A model generated the notes under the pieces. It saw nothing but the letters and a program-made list of their open reading frames with translations. It was not told the DNA's origin and did not search any database. Of a stretch of DNA of 64,000 bases, positions 22,601 to 33,208 are shown in pieces. The stretch spans positions 38,841,005-38,905,004 of the forward strand of contig OX419337.1 of the NCBI GenBank assembly GCA_948470475.1, read 5' to 3'. The translations under genes and the position numbers were made by a program. The stretch comes from Galaxea fascicularis. Lineage: Eukaryota; Cnidaria; Anthozoa; Scleractinia; Euphylliidae. Each line of letters starts with the position of its first letter. Position 1 is the stretch's first letter.

Positions 22601-23788
22601 TTACTGATAAAAGGAGGACTTATTTGACCGCATCAGTAGTCAGATGGAGTTTCCATCTTTAGTTTCTTCGTTTTTCTCCAATAGTTTATTCTGACTGCAA
22701 GGAGCTTTGCCAAGCGGGGTTTAATGTCAGTGGAGTCTACGTTATAAGGCCCAAAGGGAGTAACGACTCCCTCCCAGTCTACTGCGACCAAATCACGGAG
22801 GAAGGAGGCTGGATCGTAATTCAGAAGCGTTTTGACGGTTCAGTTAGGTTCAGTGACCGGAAGTGGATCGAGTATCAAAATGGCTTTGGTAATCTGGCAG
22901 GGGAATTTTGGCTGGGACTTGATAAAATCCACCTGCTGACAAAAACACCTGTCAGAATTCGATTTGACCTTGGAGCCCCAGATGGTGCGAAAAGATTTGC
23001 TGTTTACCAAGGTTTTACGATCGCTGGTGCCGACCAGAAGTACAAACTGACAACTGGAAAATACATAGGTAAAGGCTGCAGGGTACCCAACTCCTGGCAT
23101 GGAATGCTGGGCATGGCCATTTTATTAAAGCCGATTTGAGAATGAGAATGTTTATGCCACTTTCTAAAATGTACAGTGGAATCCTAATTTTTCGAACCTC
23201 CAAGGGAAACAAAATTTGGTTGAAAAAATCAGGCTCGAGAAAGCGAGGGTAAATTTCTCCTTCCTCTTTTGCAAAGGGAACGTAAAAAATGCTTCAAATT
23301 ATCGGTAGTTTCGAGGTATCGAGGGGTCGAAAACCCGGTATTCCAATGTAAAGTAGTTGAAAATGGCGCTAAGGCCTTTTGAAGTTTTTCATGGGGTTGG
23401 AAAAGCTCCTCTCGGAGTTCGATCTCGTGCGCAACCCCCAAAGCAAAGGAACTGAAAAGTGGGAAAAAAGTTGGATATCTTGACATCAAATTAATGGAGT
23501 GATAGTTTCGTTTCAGATGGAGATGGCGGCGATTCTTTTACCTCTGAGAACGGAAAGCGATTCTCCACAGTGGATCAAGACAACGACTTAGTCGGCCATA
23601 GCTGTGCACAAACGTATAAAAGCGGCTGGTGGCATGGGAGATGCCACCAAGGCAGTCTTAATGGCCTGTATCTTAACGGAAGTGATACAAATCCCAATCA
23701 TTTTGCATCAGGAATCACGTGGTACACTTGGAAAGGATATAAGTACTTTTTGACCAAGTCTGAAATGAAAATCAGACTTTGGCCCTAG
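19615..23788 (+). CDS. Secreted ephrin-domain / fibrinogen C-terminal hybrid, 7 exons
   Basis: Exons: 19615-19727, 20402-20709, 21377-21478, 21607-21732, 22048-22263, 22685-23068, 23517-23788. All junctions are GT/AG and the phases match (2, then 1 throughout), giving 506 residues. Residues 1-22 are a signal peptide (VVIFLACCAF core). Residues 30-170 are an ephrin receptor-binding domain: ILWDSRNP, LSIVCP, DACTVD, LLRCSRP, FRRFS, GKDYYFI, GGRCLTH. The four disulphide cysteines C57, C91, C106 and C158 are all present. Residues 175-216 are a Thr/Pro linker with C178, C195 and C215. Residues 217-288 are a helical, probably coiled-coil segment. Residues 290-506 are a full fibrinogen C-terminal domain: DCKELC, GGWIVIQKR, GEFWLGL, the calcium-site DQDND, GWWHGRCH, and EMKIRLWP at the end. 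No GPI signal or transmembrane helix follows. Known ephrins are membrane anchored, so this is a new architecture to me. The M7 ATG (19633) is an alternative start. Confidence 0.85.
21212..21330. repeat. MITE-like hairpin, 119 bp, in ephrin-fibrinogen intron 2
   Basis: The arms are about 35 bp and nearly perfect. CACGAAGCCCTCCTAAGTTA at the left is exactly answered at the right, with one mismatch further in (GTGTCC against GTATCC). It ends 46 bases before the acceptor of the exon encoding the last ephrin strand. Confidence 0.85.
22323..22438. repeat. MITE-like element, GAGTGTTTTCAC ends
   Basis: The ends GAGTGTTTTCAC and GTGAAAACGCTC are inverted. The following TGACGTCA and GGCGGCCATATTGGTGT blocks recur in the copy at 36855-37038. 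It sits in the intron before the fibrinogen-domain exon. Confidence 0.65.
23172..23350. repeat. pogo/Tc1-type MITE, 179 bp, in last intron of ephrin-fibrinogen gene
   Basis: The left end TACAGTGGAATCCTAATTTT and the right end (reverse complement starting TACATTGGAATACCGGGTTT) are imperfect inverted repeats with a TA boundary. They carry the internal TTCGA motif common to pogo-like elements. Confidence 0.55.
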
Positions 23789-26488
23789 ACTTTAGCTCCT
23801 ATATCACTTTTTAGTACCTTGCAGGATCTTATGCTAAAGCTTTACTTTCCATTAGAAATGTATTGACAAGTTGATAAATAGAGTGGGCGAACGGTTATTA
23901 GTTTGTCTTCAAATCATTAAGTTTGCATACGTTTTATTAGTCTGTATGCACTTTTTTGCGTTTGCGCACGTTCAGTTTTTAGGCTTTCTGTTAAGTTTGT
24001 CTACAAATAATTAAGTTGGCATGATTGTGTTTTCCTTGTAACATGCTTTCTCCATACCGGCCACCGTTGGTTTTGAAACATTCCAAAGTAACTCCTTATT
24101 ATAAATCAGGTTTTTTTAGCGGCGTCGTTTGTAGTACATCCCCAGAAATGCTTTACATACGGTAAGCCCAATATAAAACCACACAATTGGGCGATATTCC
24201 ACACACAACACATGAGAATAAAGATCCATGTCTGCACGTTTGCACATGGTAGGCGAAGACACTATATTTTATTCTACTCGGCCATCCTGTCTCCTATGCT
24301 ACGTTGCAAAACTTTTGGTTCGCCCTCATAATACAAGTTGATCGAGTTGAGATAATCACGCGAATTAGTTTCAATAATATGAACCACTTGTAAATTTCAA
24401 ACGACGTTCTCGCTACAGCCATTTTCGTCGTTGCAGAGAGAAGGCGAAGAGTATGACGCAATAAGCATAAACGAGTAGCTAAAAATGGCCACGAGTGACC
24501 AGGCCGTGGTAACAAATTATCACAATTAGCTAAAAAAATCATTAACTCATTTGTTTCGCTTGCCCCAGACTTTTTATCATCATGATCACCCTGCACGATC
24601 GCTTTCTTTGCTCAGATACCTTTGGTTGTTTACACAGGCCGCTAACATTCCACTTACAACCTTTGTGCAAACACTATGAGCTACTGAAAAGATTAAAAAT
24701 GTTGTTGACACAAAATTACAGAGCTACTGACATTTTATGGTGTACAAACAAACTGAATATAAACGATGGTCACATAGTTAAAGGAAAGAACTTTGTAGTA
24801 CCCATGCTGTATTTAGAATTTCTTTGAAGACACCCTGAGTGCTATTTACTCACATAATAAAATCTTGATAGGAGATCACGCCCATCTTACCATAACACCA
24901 AACCTTGGTCACTCCCAGGCTATTGTAAAACTGACACCTGGGTAACGTCGGTAACCATTATTTTTTTCCTTTAGTAGATTAAAAAGACGGTAATATGAGA
25001 GAAACCAATTTCGCCGCGTGTTGAGCCGACAAGCAAACGGTGGTCGACAAACGTGAAGAAATGGTATTCCAGGGTTTTTTCTTAAATCTACCCAAAATCA
25101 GGGTGTTACCTTACAAATGGGTTCACGTCCTTCTACTGATACAACAACAACAAGCAAAACTAAGACAGGGGCATCTATTTTATACGTCGATTTAGATGAT
25201 TGGTTTTCGTTCCAGCTGTCGCCGGCTCCGGCTAATCAAAGCTGGGGCGTCGCTCAACCGATCACCCATATCAGGTTTCCAATTCCGACCTCGTTTCTTT
25301 CGCAAACATGATGTGCCGCTATAAAGTAAATGGGAAGAAGCGATATGCCTGAATAACATCAAGCTGAAAGGCAAACAAGGTAAGCGTCTTCAGTAGTGTA
25401 AAGATGATCACGTATTTATTTCGCGAATCCGTTTTGATTTCATCATTTTTTGATTTTGAGAGTTTGCTCAAACCGTTTTTTTATCGAAAAAGCTAAACAT
25501 TTGCCGAGTCTTTTCATTTTTAGTATGTATAACAAACTTCGCCAATACCTCAATAATAATGCAAAGTAGGCGTAATCGCGATATGAAGTATTGGAGGTTG
25601 TAGCATGATGGATTATTAAATGCGGCTGGGTTTTCCAAACAGACAACTAAAAACACTTATGAGGACAATAATTCACGATGAAGGACAAACGTAAAACCAC
25701 CATGATCAATACAACTTATATTAAAGAAATGGAGCTGGAAAGCTCGAATATTAGTTGGAGAAACAGAAAACGGTTCTCTTACGACTAAGACAATGTGTAT
25801 TCAATTAGCTCAATACTGCAATCACAGATATGAAAAGAAAAACTAAAAATAATGGGCTAATTGCATTAATGACAACGTTTATCAGTTTAAAGTTTACAGC
25901 AGCAAATACCGTTGATTAGCGTAAAGACATTTTAGAAGAAGAGACGAAACGCAGTCACTGAAAAATCATGGATTACATTGCCATTCCGATATATTTAACC
26001 CACTGCATTTCGACAAGCTGTGTATTTAAACACAACGTTGTTGAGGTGTTCATAGAGCCAAGTGGTTTGTTTCACACAATTCCCGATTTCGGCAGAACAA
26101 CGCTCTTCGTTTAGCCACAAATCCCAAAAGACCACAGGCAATTTTTTGGTCAAAAACCAACACCAAAAGGTCAAAAATCAAAAGTCGACGTTAATAACAA
26201 AACTTCAAGGCCAGACCTTGGTATTTCGCTGGAAATTATCTTATCACTTTTTTCGCCGGCCGTGCACCGAGTCCTACCGGCAAAACTTTGCATCGATTGT
26301 ATTATTTACCTGTCAAAACCTGCCCATATTTCCTTGGTAGGTCCTGGAATCTATCTAGCCAGAGCACTCTGAATGTCCCCTTGTGGAATGTATTGAATGG
26401 CTTTGACATTACGAAACAATGAATCAGCCGAATCCGGACTGAAACAAAATTACAATTATTTTTTTATTTATTTCAGAGAAAATAAATT
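23789..26488. other. Intergenic, no gene recognised
   Basis: About 2.7 kb between the ephrin-fibrinogen gene and the zinc-finger gene. An AATAAA at about 24217 could serve the upstream gene. Short frames at 24294-24596 and 25117-25374 have no domain and look repeat-derived. A 5' untranslated exon of the zinc-finger gene may lie here, because its first coding exon follows an acceptor (TTTATTTCAG near 26476). Confidence 0.5.
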
Positions 26489-28913
26489 ATGATGGAGTGT
26501 TTCCTCCCTACGTCAGTAGCCCAAACGTCCTTTTTTGCCGCCAGTGACTGCAGTAGCTATGATATAAACAGATGTGAAAGGTAAGTTGCGATTGATCTCG
26601 TTAACGTTGTTCCCGCAACAAGGAAATCCTCTGCCAAAGTGCCTGGTGCTCGAAAGTCCGGAGAACGCGGGAGGAGGCCTGATAAGGTTAGCTCTCTGTA
26701 TTCAGAAAAAACTGGCGCATTGATAAGTTACAATCTTCACACATGAAAAACATTTTCGAGCTGACAAGTTCGTGTTAGGTTTGAGAAACGGAGACATCTG
26801 GTTGTGTTCATTTGCACAACATGCTGGCTCTACACGCTTAAGTACCTTGAAAGGCTGCTGCTACACTGTTTGAGTTCAAGGTTTCACGAAACATGTTTCC
26901 TCAAACGAGTTCTCTATTTTGGAAACATTTTCGCAACACTGATGCGATTACCGGGTCGTCACTAAGCAACGCTCACACTTTAAAATGTTTTTACAAACAA
27001 AATACCTTTTTTTGCGAAAATTTCGTTCGACAACAACTCCCGGCATGTTTGGCCCAACGATGTTGACTGGTGTTAGTCAACAATGTAGAGTGTGTTTCCA
27101 CGGGTCTTCAAGAATTACAGATGGTTCTAATTAAGTGTAATTAAGTGTCTTTCTTTTTTTCATTTCTTAACAGTGCCATCCCCATGTATTCATCATCGTT
27201 TCCATGGCCAGTATTTCCGTACAGGCCCATTTCAGGTCACAGTGAGTTTACCATCTCTACCTCTCACCGTCACCGACCCTCAAAACCACAGATTCACGAC
27301 ACAAACAAGTTTTCCTCTGGACAAGCTTTTGAAGAGTTCTGTTATAATTACGACGCCAAGTTTCTCCAACGTGTCAACGGCATATCATGCTTGGCAACAA
27401 CTGCTATGCAGTCTTCAAAGAAAGAGAAGAGGAGCGGCGAGAAAAAAACAGAGAAGCAGCTGTCTTGTGGGATCTGTCACAAAATGTTTATGCGTCCTTC
27501 TGCCCTAAGAGTCCACATGCGCATACACAATGGAGAAAAACCGTTCCAGTGCGTACACTGCCCGCGATCATTCAGTCAATCGGGCAACCTCACAGTTCAC
27601 ATGCGCATACACAGTGGTGAGAAACCGTTTACGTGCACAGTCTGTCGCAAGGGATTTTCACAATCTAATTCCCTCAAAGTCCACGTAAGGACCCACACTG
27701 GAGAAAAGCCGTTCAAATGCAGGGGCTGCAAGAAACGTTTTGCGGACAGGTTGGTGAAGTTACTGTTCTCTTCTATAGACTTACTTGTTCGGCACAAGTG
27801 AGTCTTTTAGGGTGCTTACCATTAGTCAGAACTGGCCAGCCAGGCCAGTCCATTTGTAAAGAGAATTCCACTATCAATAACAAGTGTCCAAACAGATCAG
27901 TTTATTTATACATAGTATGCATAGCAGAAACGTTTGTTTAGTAAAACCTCTCCGAAGAAACCTATTTCATTTTCAAAATGACCGGTCTGGCTGACCAGTT
28001 CTGACAAATGGAAAGCGCCCTTAAGCGAATGATACACGGTTTAACATCGTTCAACTTTTGTTGATCAACAAATGTTGAACATTGTAGTAGCAACTTGTCG
28101 AACGGAATAGAGACAAGCGCTGTTTTCGTTCAACAACGTTCAACAACTTTCAACATGCTGAATGGCATATTTCAACGTTCAACATCACATGATACACTGT
28201 TCAACAGTTGTTGAACAGCAGCTGCAACATTTGTTGCTCAACAAATGTTGACCCGTGTGTCATTTGCTTTACAAAGAACGCTTTTACAGTTCTTAATTGT
28301 TTACAATTCTAAATCAACTCAAACCTAATCAAATCTTGGTTTCTGGAGAGAGGGGGCAACCTGAGTACCCGGAGAAAAACCTCTCGGAGCACAGTAGAGA
28401 ACCGACAAACTCAACCCACTCATTACGCCGAGTCCGGACAGGACTCACAACCTCCGCAAAGAGCGCAGTGTGAACCAGTCACAACACGAAGAAATTGCTT
28501 TTCGTAGACGCCAAGCACAAGAAAATGCGCTCGACCAAGTCACAATAGGTTTTAGTTTTCTGCTTTTCATTAGTTGAAATCAAAGCACGAATTGCTGACA
28601 CTCCATGGGAAATCACTTTAAACAAAACTCGGTAAAGCAATACGCTTGGCCAACTGATCTGCCGCACAGAGCCTGACTCCGTGAACTGGTCAGGATTGTA
28701 AGCAAATACATCAGATTCAGTGTATCTTGAGTGAAGTCGAGTAAGTCACGATTGGTGAAGGATAAACATATATTGCCTTACTTCTAAGCAAATATTTGCA
28801 AACTCGACTAATCAGTTCCTCACTTTATTTTCCTCAGGTCATCACTCGCGAAACATGTTCGAACCCACGCTGATGCTGATGTTGGCCAGATTCAACTCAA
28901 CAGTCTACTGTAA
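26489..28913 (+). CDS. Four-finger C2H2 zinc-finger protein, 3 exons
   Basis: Exons 26489-26580, 27174-27749 and 28838-28913 join in phase (2, 2) to 247 residues. The ATG at 26489 is directly followed by a second ATG and preceded by a splice acceptor, so a non-coding first exon is likely. Residues 1-127 are Ser/Pro/Phe-rich without a known domain, ending in a basic KKEKRSGEKK stretch. Four tandem C2H2 fingers follow at about 129-149, 157-177, 185-205 and 213-233, with NGEKP, SGEKP and TGEKP linkers. This is the usual layout of a sequence-specific nuclear DNA-binding transcription factor. Finger 4 is split by the last intron after FAD-R and is completed by SSLAKHVRTH in exon 3, so the unspliced reading frame ending at 27801 gives a broken finger. 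No orthologue name can be assigned. The fingers alone are too generic. Confidence 0.87.
28028..28264. repeat. MITE-like element in zinc-finger gene intron
   Basis: The ends AATGATACACGG and CCGTGTGTCATT are inverted. The interior is a run of GTTCAAC/GTTGAAC words in both orientations, giving many short self-complementary hairpins. Confidence 0.6.
28350..28470 (+). repeat. Possible SINE fragment
   Basis: The text around ACCCGGAGAAAAACCTCTCG, then CCAACTCAACCCA-like words and a CGAGTCCGGACAGG block, resembles a dispersed tRNA-related repeat I recognise from marine invertebrate genomes. No intact box A and box B pair is present. Confidence 0.3.
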
Positions 28914-31900
28914 CAACCTTACAGGATGAGACCACTCAAGCACTTTGCCCTTTAACTCCCTTTAAGATCTGATCTGAAATTCTCCCTTCATGCCGCCATA
29001 AATTTCCTTAATAATTACTTGAGAGAATTTGGTGTTATCTTAAGATAACACCTTCCAACTGAGAAATTTTTCTATTCTTGTCAACTGTTTGTTTTATGTG
29101 TTGATATTATAACGAAAAGGTGAACACTTCTGGGAGGGTTAAGTATTCAAGTTAATAGGCGTTTACGAGTGAAGCGGCTTCATGTTCAGACGAACCGTGA
29201 AAAACAAGGTGCCAGTTAGATAGACTGGGACCCGGGTACCGGCAATCCCCAACCAAAGAAATCTTAGGGGTACCCGCCTATTTAGAATCCTATATCCCCA
29301 TATCTCTTCAATGAACGCAACCCCTGCTGGGTAAATTTCGAAATCAAGTTTTGTCAAGTGTTACAGGTCCTTACCGGCCTTCGATAAACGAAGTGAATAA
29401 TGTCTCATTGGTTGACTGTAATGAAATTACCATTACGTTACCTTACGCTTAAACATTGGAGGAAGTTACCAACCCTTGCGTTTATACTTCAAATTAACGG
29501 AGTGAAGACTGGACAGATCATAATTTGCCTTTTAATCCGTTCACTGCATCCTTGCTTGTATTCGGTTTGGGGAGCCCTCCTTAAGAACCTTGCATTCCAA
29601 TTTGTATGTTTTCTTTCATTTGTTCGTTTGCTTACTTGTTGTTTACCTGTTTTTTAATTCGTTCATTTATTTATTCGATAATCATTCGTAATAAACCCTT
29701 AACTAAAGTTACCATAATTCATAAGCCTAATCTGCATTTTTAACACAAATTCGACCAGTAATGTAACTAAAACGGCGGGCCATTCCATTTAATATCCACA
29801 CATCCCCCCCCCCCCCCCCCCCATGGATGACTTTTTCTGAAGGGAGTGGGCAAAGTCATTTCTGAGGGGGTAAGCCAGTCGGCATACTTTGATCTTTCGA
29901 TTTTTCCCGAGGGGAAGTACAAAGTTTGGCTTATTTCTGAGGGGGGTATACAAAATTTGGCTTATTTCTGAGGGGGGGGGGGTATTGTGTCGGCACTTTG
30001 ATCTTCTTTTCTTAGGGGGGAAATTCTTGGTGACCTCATCCATAGGGGGGGGGGGGTGTGGATATTAAATGGAATGGCCCAACTTAAATATTGTCAAGAC
30101 TGAAATTGAATCATTGATGTAACGAATTGAATCGTTACCTGAGAATATCGAGCTTTTCGTTTTCTATTTCCTTCTCATAGCTGCACTCGATCCATTTAAC
30201 CAAATACTGAGTCTGGAAATATTAATTTAAGCTTTTTATGATCAAAGCAGCAGTTGACTTAATAGCAGTAGCAACAAGCGAGCAAATTACTTACCGCTTC
30301 GACTGAAGTCCTCTTGGAAATCTCGCAAATTTGAGGAAGCACTTATTTACCTCTCCAAAGGGTATCCGAGAAGGAAGTATTACATATTTGCAGGCACAAA
30401 TCGCAACTATTCCTGATAGATTTTCGCACACCGTCCGCCATTTCTGATCTTCCTGCGCATGATCAGTATTAATTTTTCTTGGCTTTCTTTTGGCTTCCCG
30501 AGCGTCAATGCGTTCCGCTAACTGTCTGTGATTTCTCACATCGTATTGGCCATTCCGAAATTCAAAAGGGAACTGGGGCGAGTTTCAAATTTTGAAGTAA
30601 TCGATAAATTGACACCATCATATGAAAGATGACATTGAGATTGGTCGTTTGACCAAGTTTGATTCTTTTATGTTGAACAGAGACCAAGTTATGGACCTTG
30701 AAACATGGCTCAAAATCCACACAAACGTCTCTAATTTTGAGGCTGCGTCCCCAAAAACCGTGGTTTTGGGGGACGCTGTCACAACATTAGAATTTCGGAA
30801 TGGGCAATACCTTTCACACTTCACTGATCTTTGTTTCCTCAAATTGACACCTTTTTTTTTAACGAAGTTATTTATTTGACAGTCAAACACACTTCACTGA
30901 TCTTTGTTTCCTCAAATTGACATTTGATGGTATGAATTTCTAAACAGATACCCAAAAAATTATCAGCAAAATATAGTGTACTTTTTTAGCTCGTCAAAGT
31001 CCCGGTGCACTGCTAGACAACACACATCTGGCGCTCTTTTCTGATAGTAGAAAAAGGGGTCTAACTCACTTTTTTCGATAGATTTCACTATCCAAAGAAA
31101 ATAACAAGAGCTAAGACAGAAAATTCAGCCTAAACCTTCTATCGACCCTAGCCGATTGCTTTTGAATAATGCTAATTTCCTTTCACGGCATAACTTAGTT
31201 TGCTATGTCAATCCATATTTTGCGACTTAGTTTGATTTGATGCATTATCGTTAAAAATTCACAACCTCGTTCCCGCGAGGTTGAACAATTCAATATTAGG
31301 AAAAAGAGACTTATTTAAAAGGGCAACTGAAGCTTGTTTTAGGCCTAATTTAGTGTCCGAGTCTTAATTACCGTTGTCCAAGGGCACTCCAAAAGAGATA
31401 CAGAATAACTTTCTCTGCAGCAACCAACCAAATAAACAAACAAATCAGAATAGCAACCTCCGAAATATACAATTTATTTATTTCCTATGTGACCAATGTT
31501 TACTGAATTTCTCCTCATAGCAACACTGCTCAATCAAACATAAAGGTTATAAGAGAAAAGTAATCAACTGCAACAAGTAACAAAGGACTTGATTGCTTAA
31601 CAAATTCTCCTCATTATTGAAATAGCAAAATGTTTGGAGAGCAGTATGGAGAATATATATGCTGATATGGAGGGTTTGAGGGTAAAAAGGCACGTGTACC
31701 TAATCATTGTTTACACTTATTAGAATAAATATCACTTTAAAGTAACTTATAGTATGTATATCTTTCTCTCTATGAGGAATATGCTATATCTGATATTACA
31801 TTTTATCAACACTGAATAATAAATTATCATAACTATGAATGACCAAAATGGACATGGTTACCGTGGCCAGCCACCAGTAATTTACTCCAAAATATTTTTT

Positions 31901-33208
31901 TACTTTTCTATCTAAATAATCAAGTGACCATCATTTTTCCCACGTTTGCCGTCCACGGCTTAAACGATTTTTACAAACTTTCATGATAACATTAATAAAC
32001 AGGGTCAAAATTACCCTTAAAACATTCCATTAAATGTTAACTAGGTAAAAGTATTTTCGAGGCTTCCTTAGCTGCGCTAACGTAAGTGTATGTAGGTTGC
32101 GACTTAAAATGCAAATTGTGAAAAGGCATGTCAAGTAATGATAAGTAATAAAAACTGCCATACGAGTACAAGTTCATTCTAACCCCGCTTTGAACATCGA
32201 GGGCTAGAACAGCGTCAAACAAAGTATAGTATGGTTTCCATACAATCGCCATAATCGATAGGATCGACACAGCGAAGGTCGCAGTCATTCCGGTCGCGAG
32301 GCATAAGTGATCGCTGCTAAGTGAGTCTTAAACTGTTTGCATTTGATCGTTACGATCGCTGCGAAAACCAAACGTCGGCGATCAAAATGATTTGCATGGT
32401 TTCCACATGATCTTTGTATAAGACGGTAAAGATTGTGAATACCGATATTTCAAGTGACAATAGAGTAAGTTAAACGATAAAATATTTAAAAATGTACCTA
32501 CTTTTTCACAATTCATATTCTACAGTTAGCTCAGTTTTTCCCACAGATCACTATCTCTACAAAGTGACGTTTTGTGAAAAGAAAAGAACTATTACCGTGA
32601 CAGACTCGGCTTTCCCAGGTCCTATCTTCTCCTCATACAATATAAGGGTTGGAAGGAGGGAGAACCTGGGAGCGAACCAAAAGCTGTACGAATAATCCAG
32701 GGAGGGGAGGAGCGCATGTATTTTGCACAATAAAAACCATGCAGAATACTTAAAATAATATCAACTCAAGAATCTGTTATACGCTTCATTTCCCATGGAG
32801 GTGAGTCCAAAGACGAAAAGTATGTGCAACAATGTTATCATTGAACGAAACCGTATTGCAGTCACCACCCAGGGACCAGGAGCCTGGGTAGAGGCTGTGG
32901 AAAGGCACGGACAAGCGGACAAATAAGATATAGTCTGGTATTGATTGAGAATGGGAATCGAAGAAGGTTCAATCTCGCATGTGAATAGAATAAGGGTTTA
33001 ACTAGGAGCGGCAGTTGAGAAATATGTCTGTAAGGGCGTATGGTTAGTGACAGATTGAGATGGGACACAAACAAAACTTGAGCAAGGGCTTGAACTCTCA
33101 TCAAAACTCGTTAACTTTCGTCAACTGTCGTAAACACTCGCCAATTCTTCGGCGTTGAATCTCACCGACGCTTGCCCTAATTCTAGTCACGTGATCCACT
33201 CTGACTGT
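28914..33208. other. Intergenic, repeats only
   Basis: About 4.3 kb between the zinc-finger gene and the 3' end of the ITPRID-like gene. It holds one 304-bp inverted-repeat element (29777-30080), a short hairpin near 30744-30777 made of GCGTCCCC and its partner, and a 34-bp direct repeat at about 30816 and 30889. The minus-strand frame at 30291-30539 is unassigned. Confidence 0.55.
29777..30080. repeat. Inverted-repeat element with poly-C/poly-G core, 304 bp
   Basis: The left end GGGCCATTCCATTTAATATC is exactly reverse-complemented at the right end, followed by CACAC on each side. Inside are long C and G homopolymers and repeated TTTCTGAGGGG units. Confidence 0.85.

Noticed and set aside
24294..24596. 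100-residue minus-strand frame after the ephrin-fibrinogen gene
   Set aside because: It shows no domain, no splice borders and repeat-like wording, and was not convincing as a gene.
30618..30890. Frames of 85-90 residues on both strands
   Set aside because: They mirror each other across a local GCGTCCCC/GGGGACGC hairpin and are better explained by an inverted repeat.
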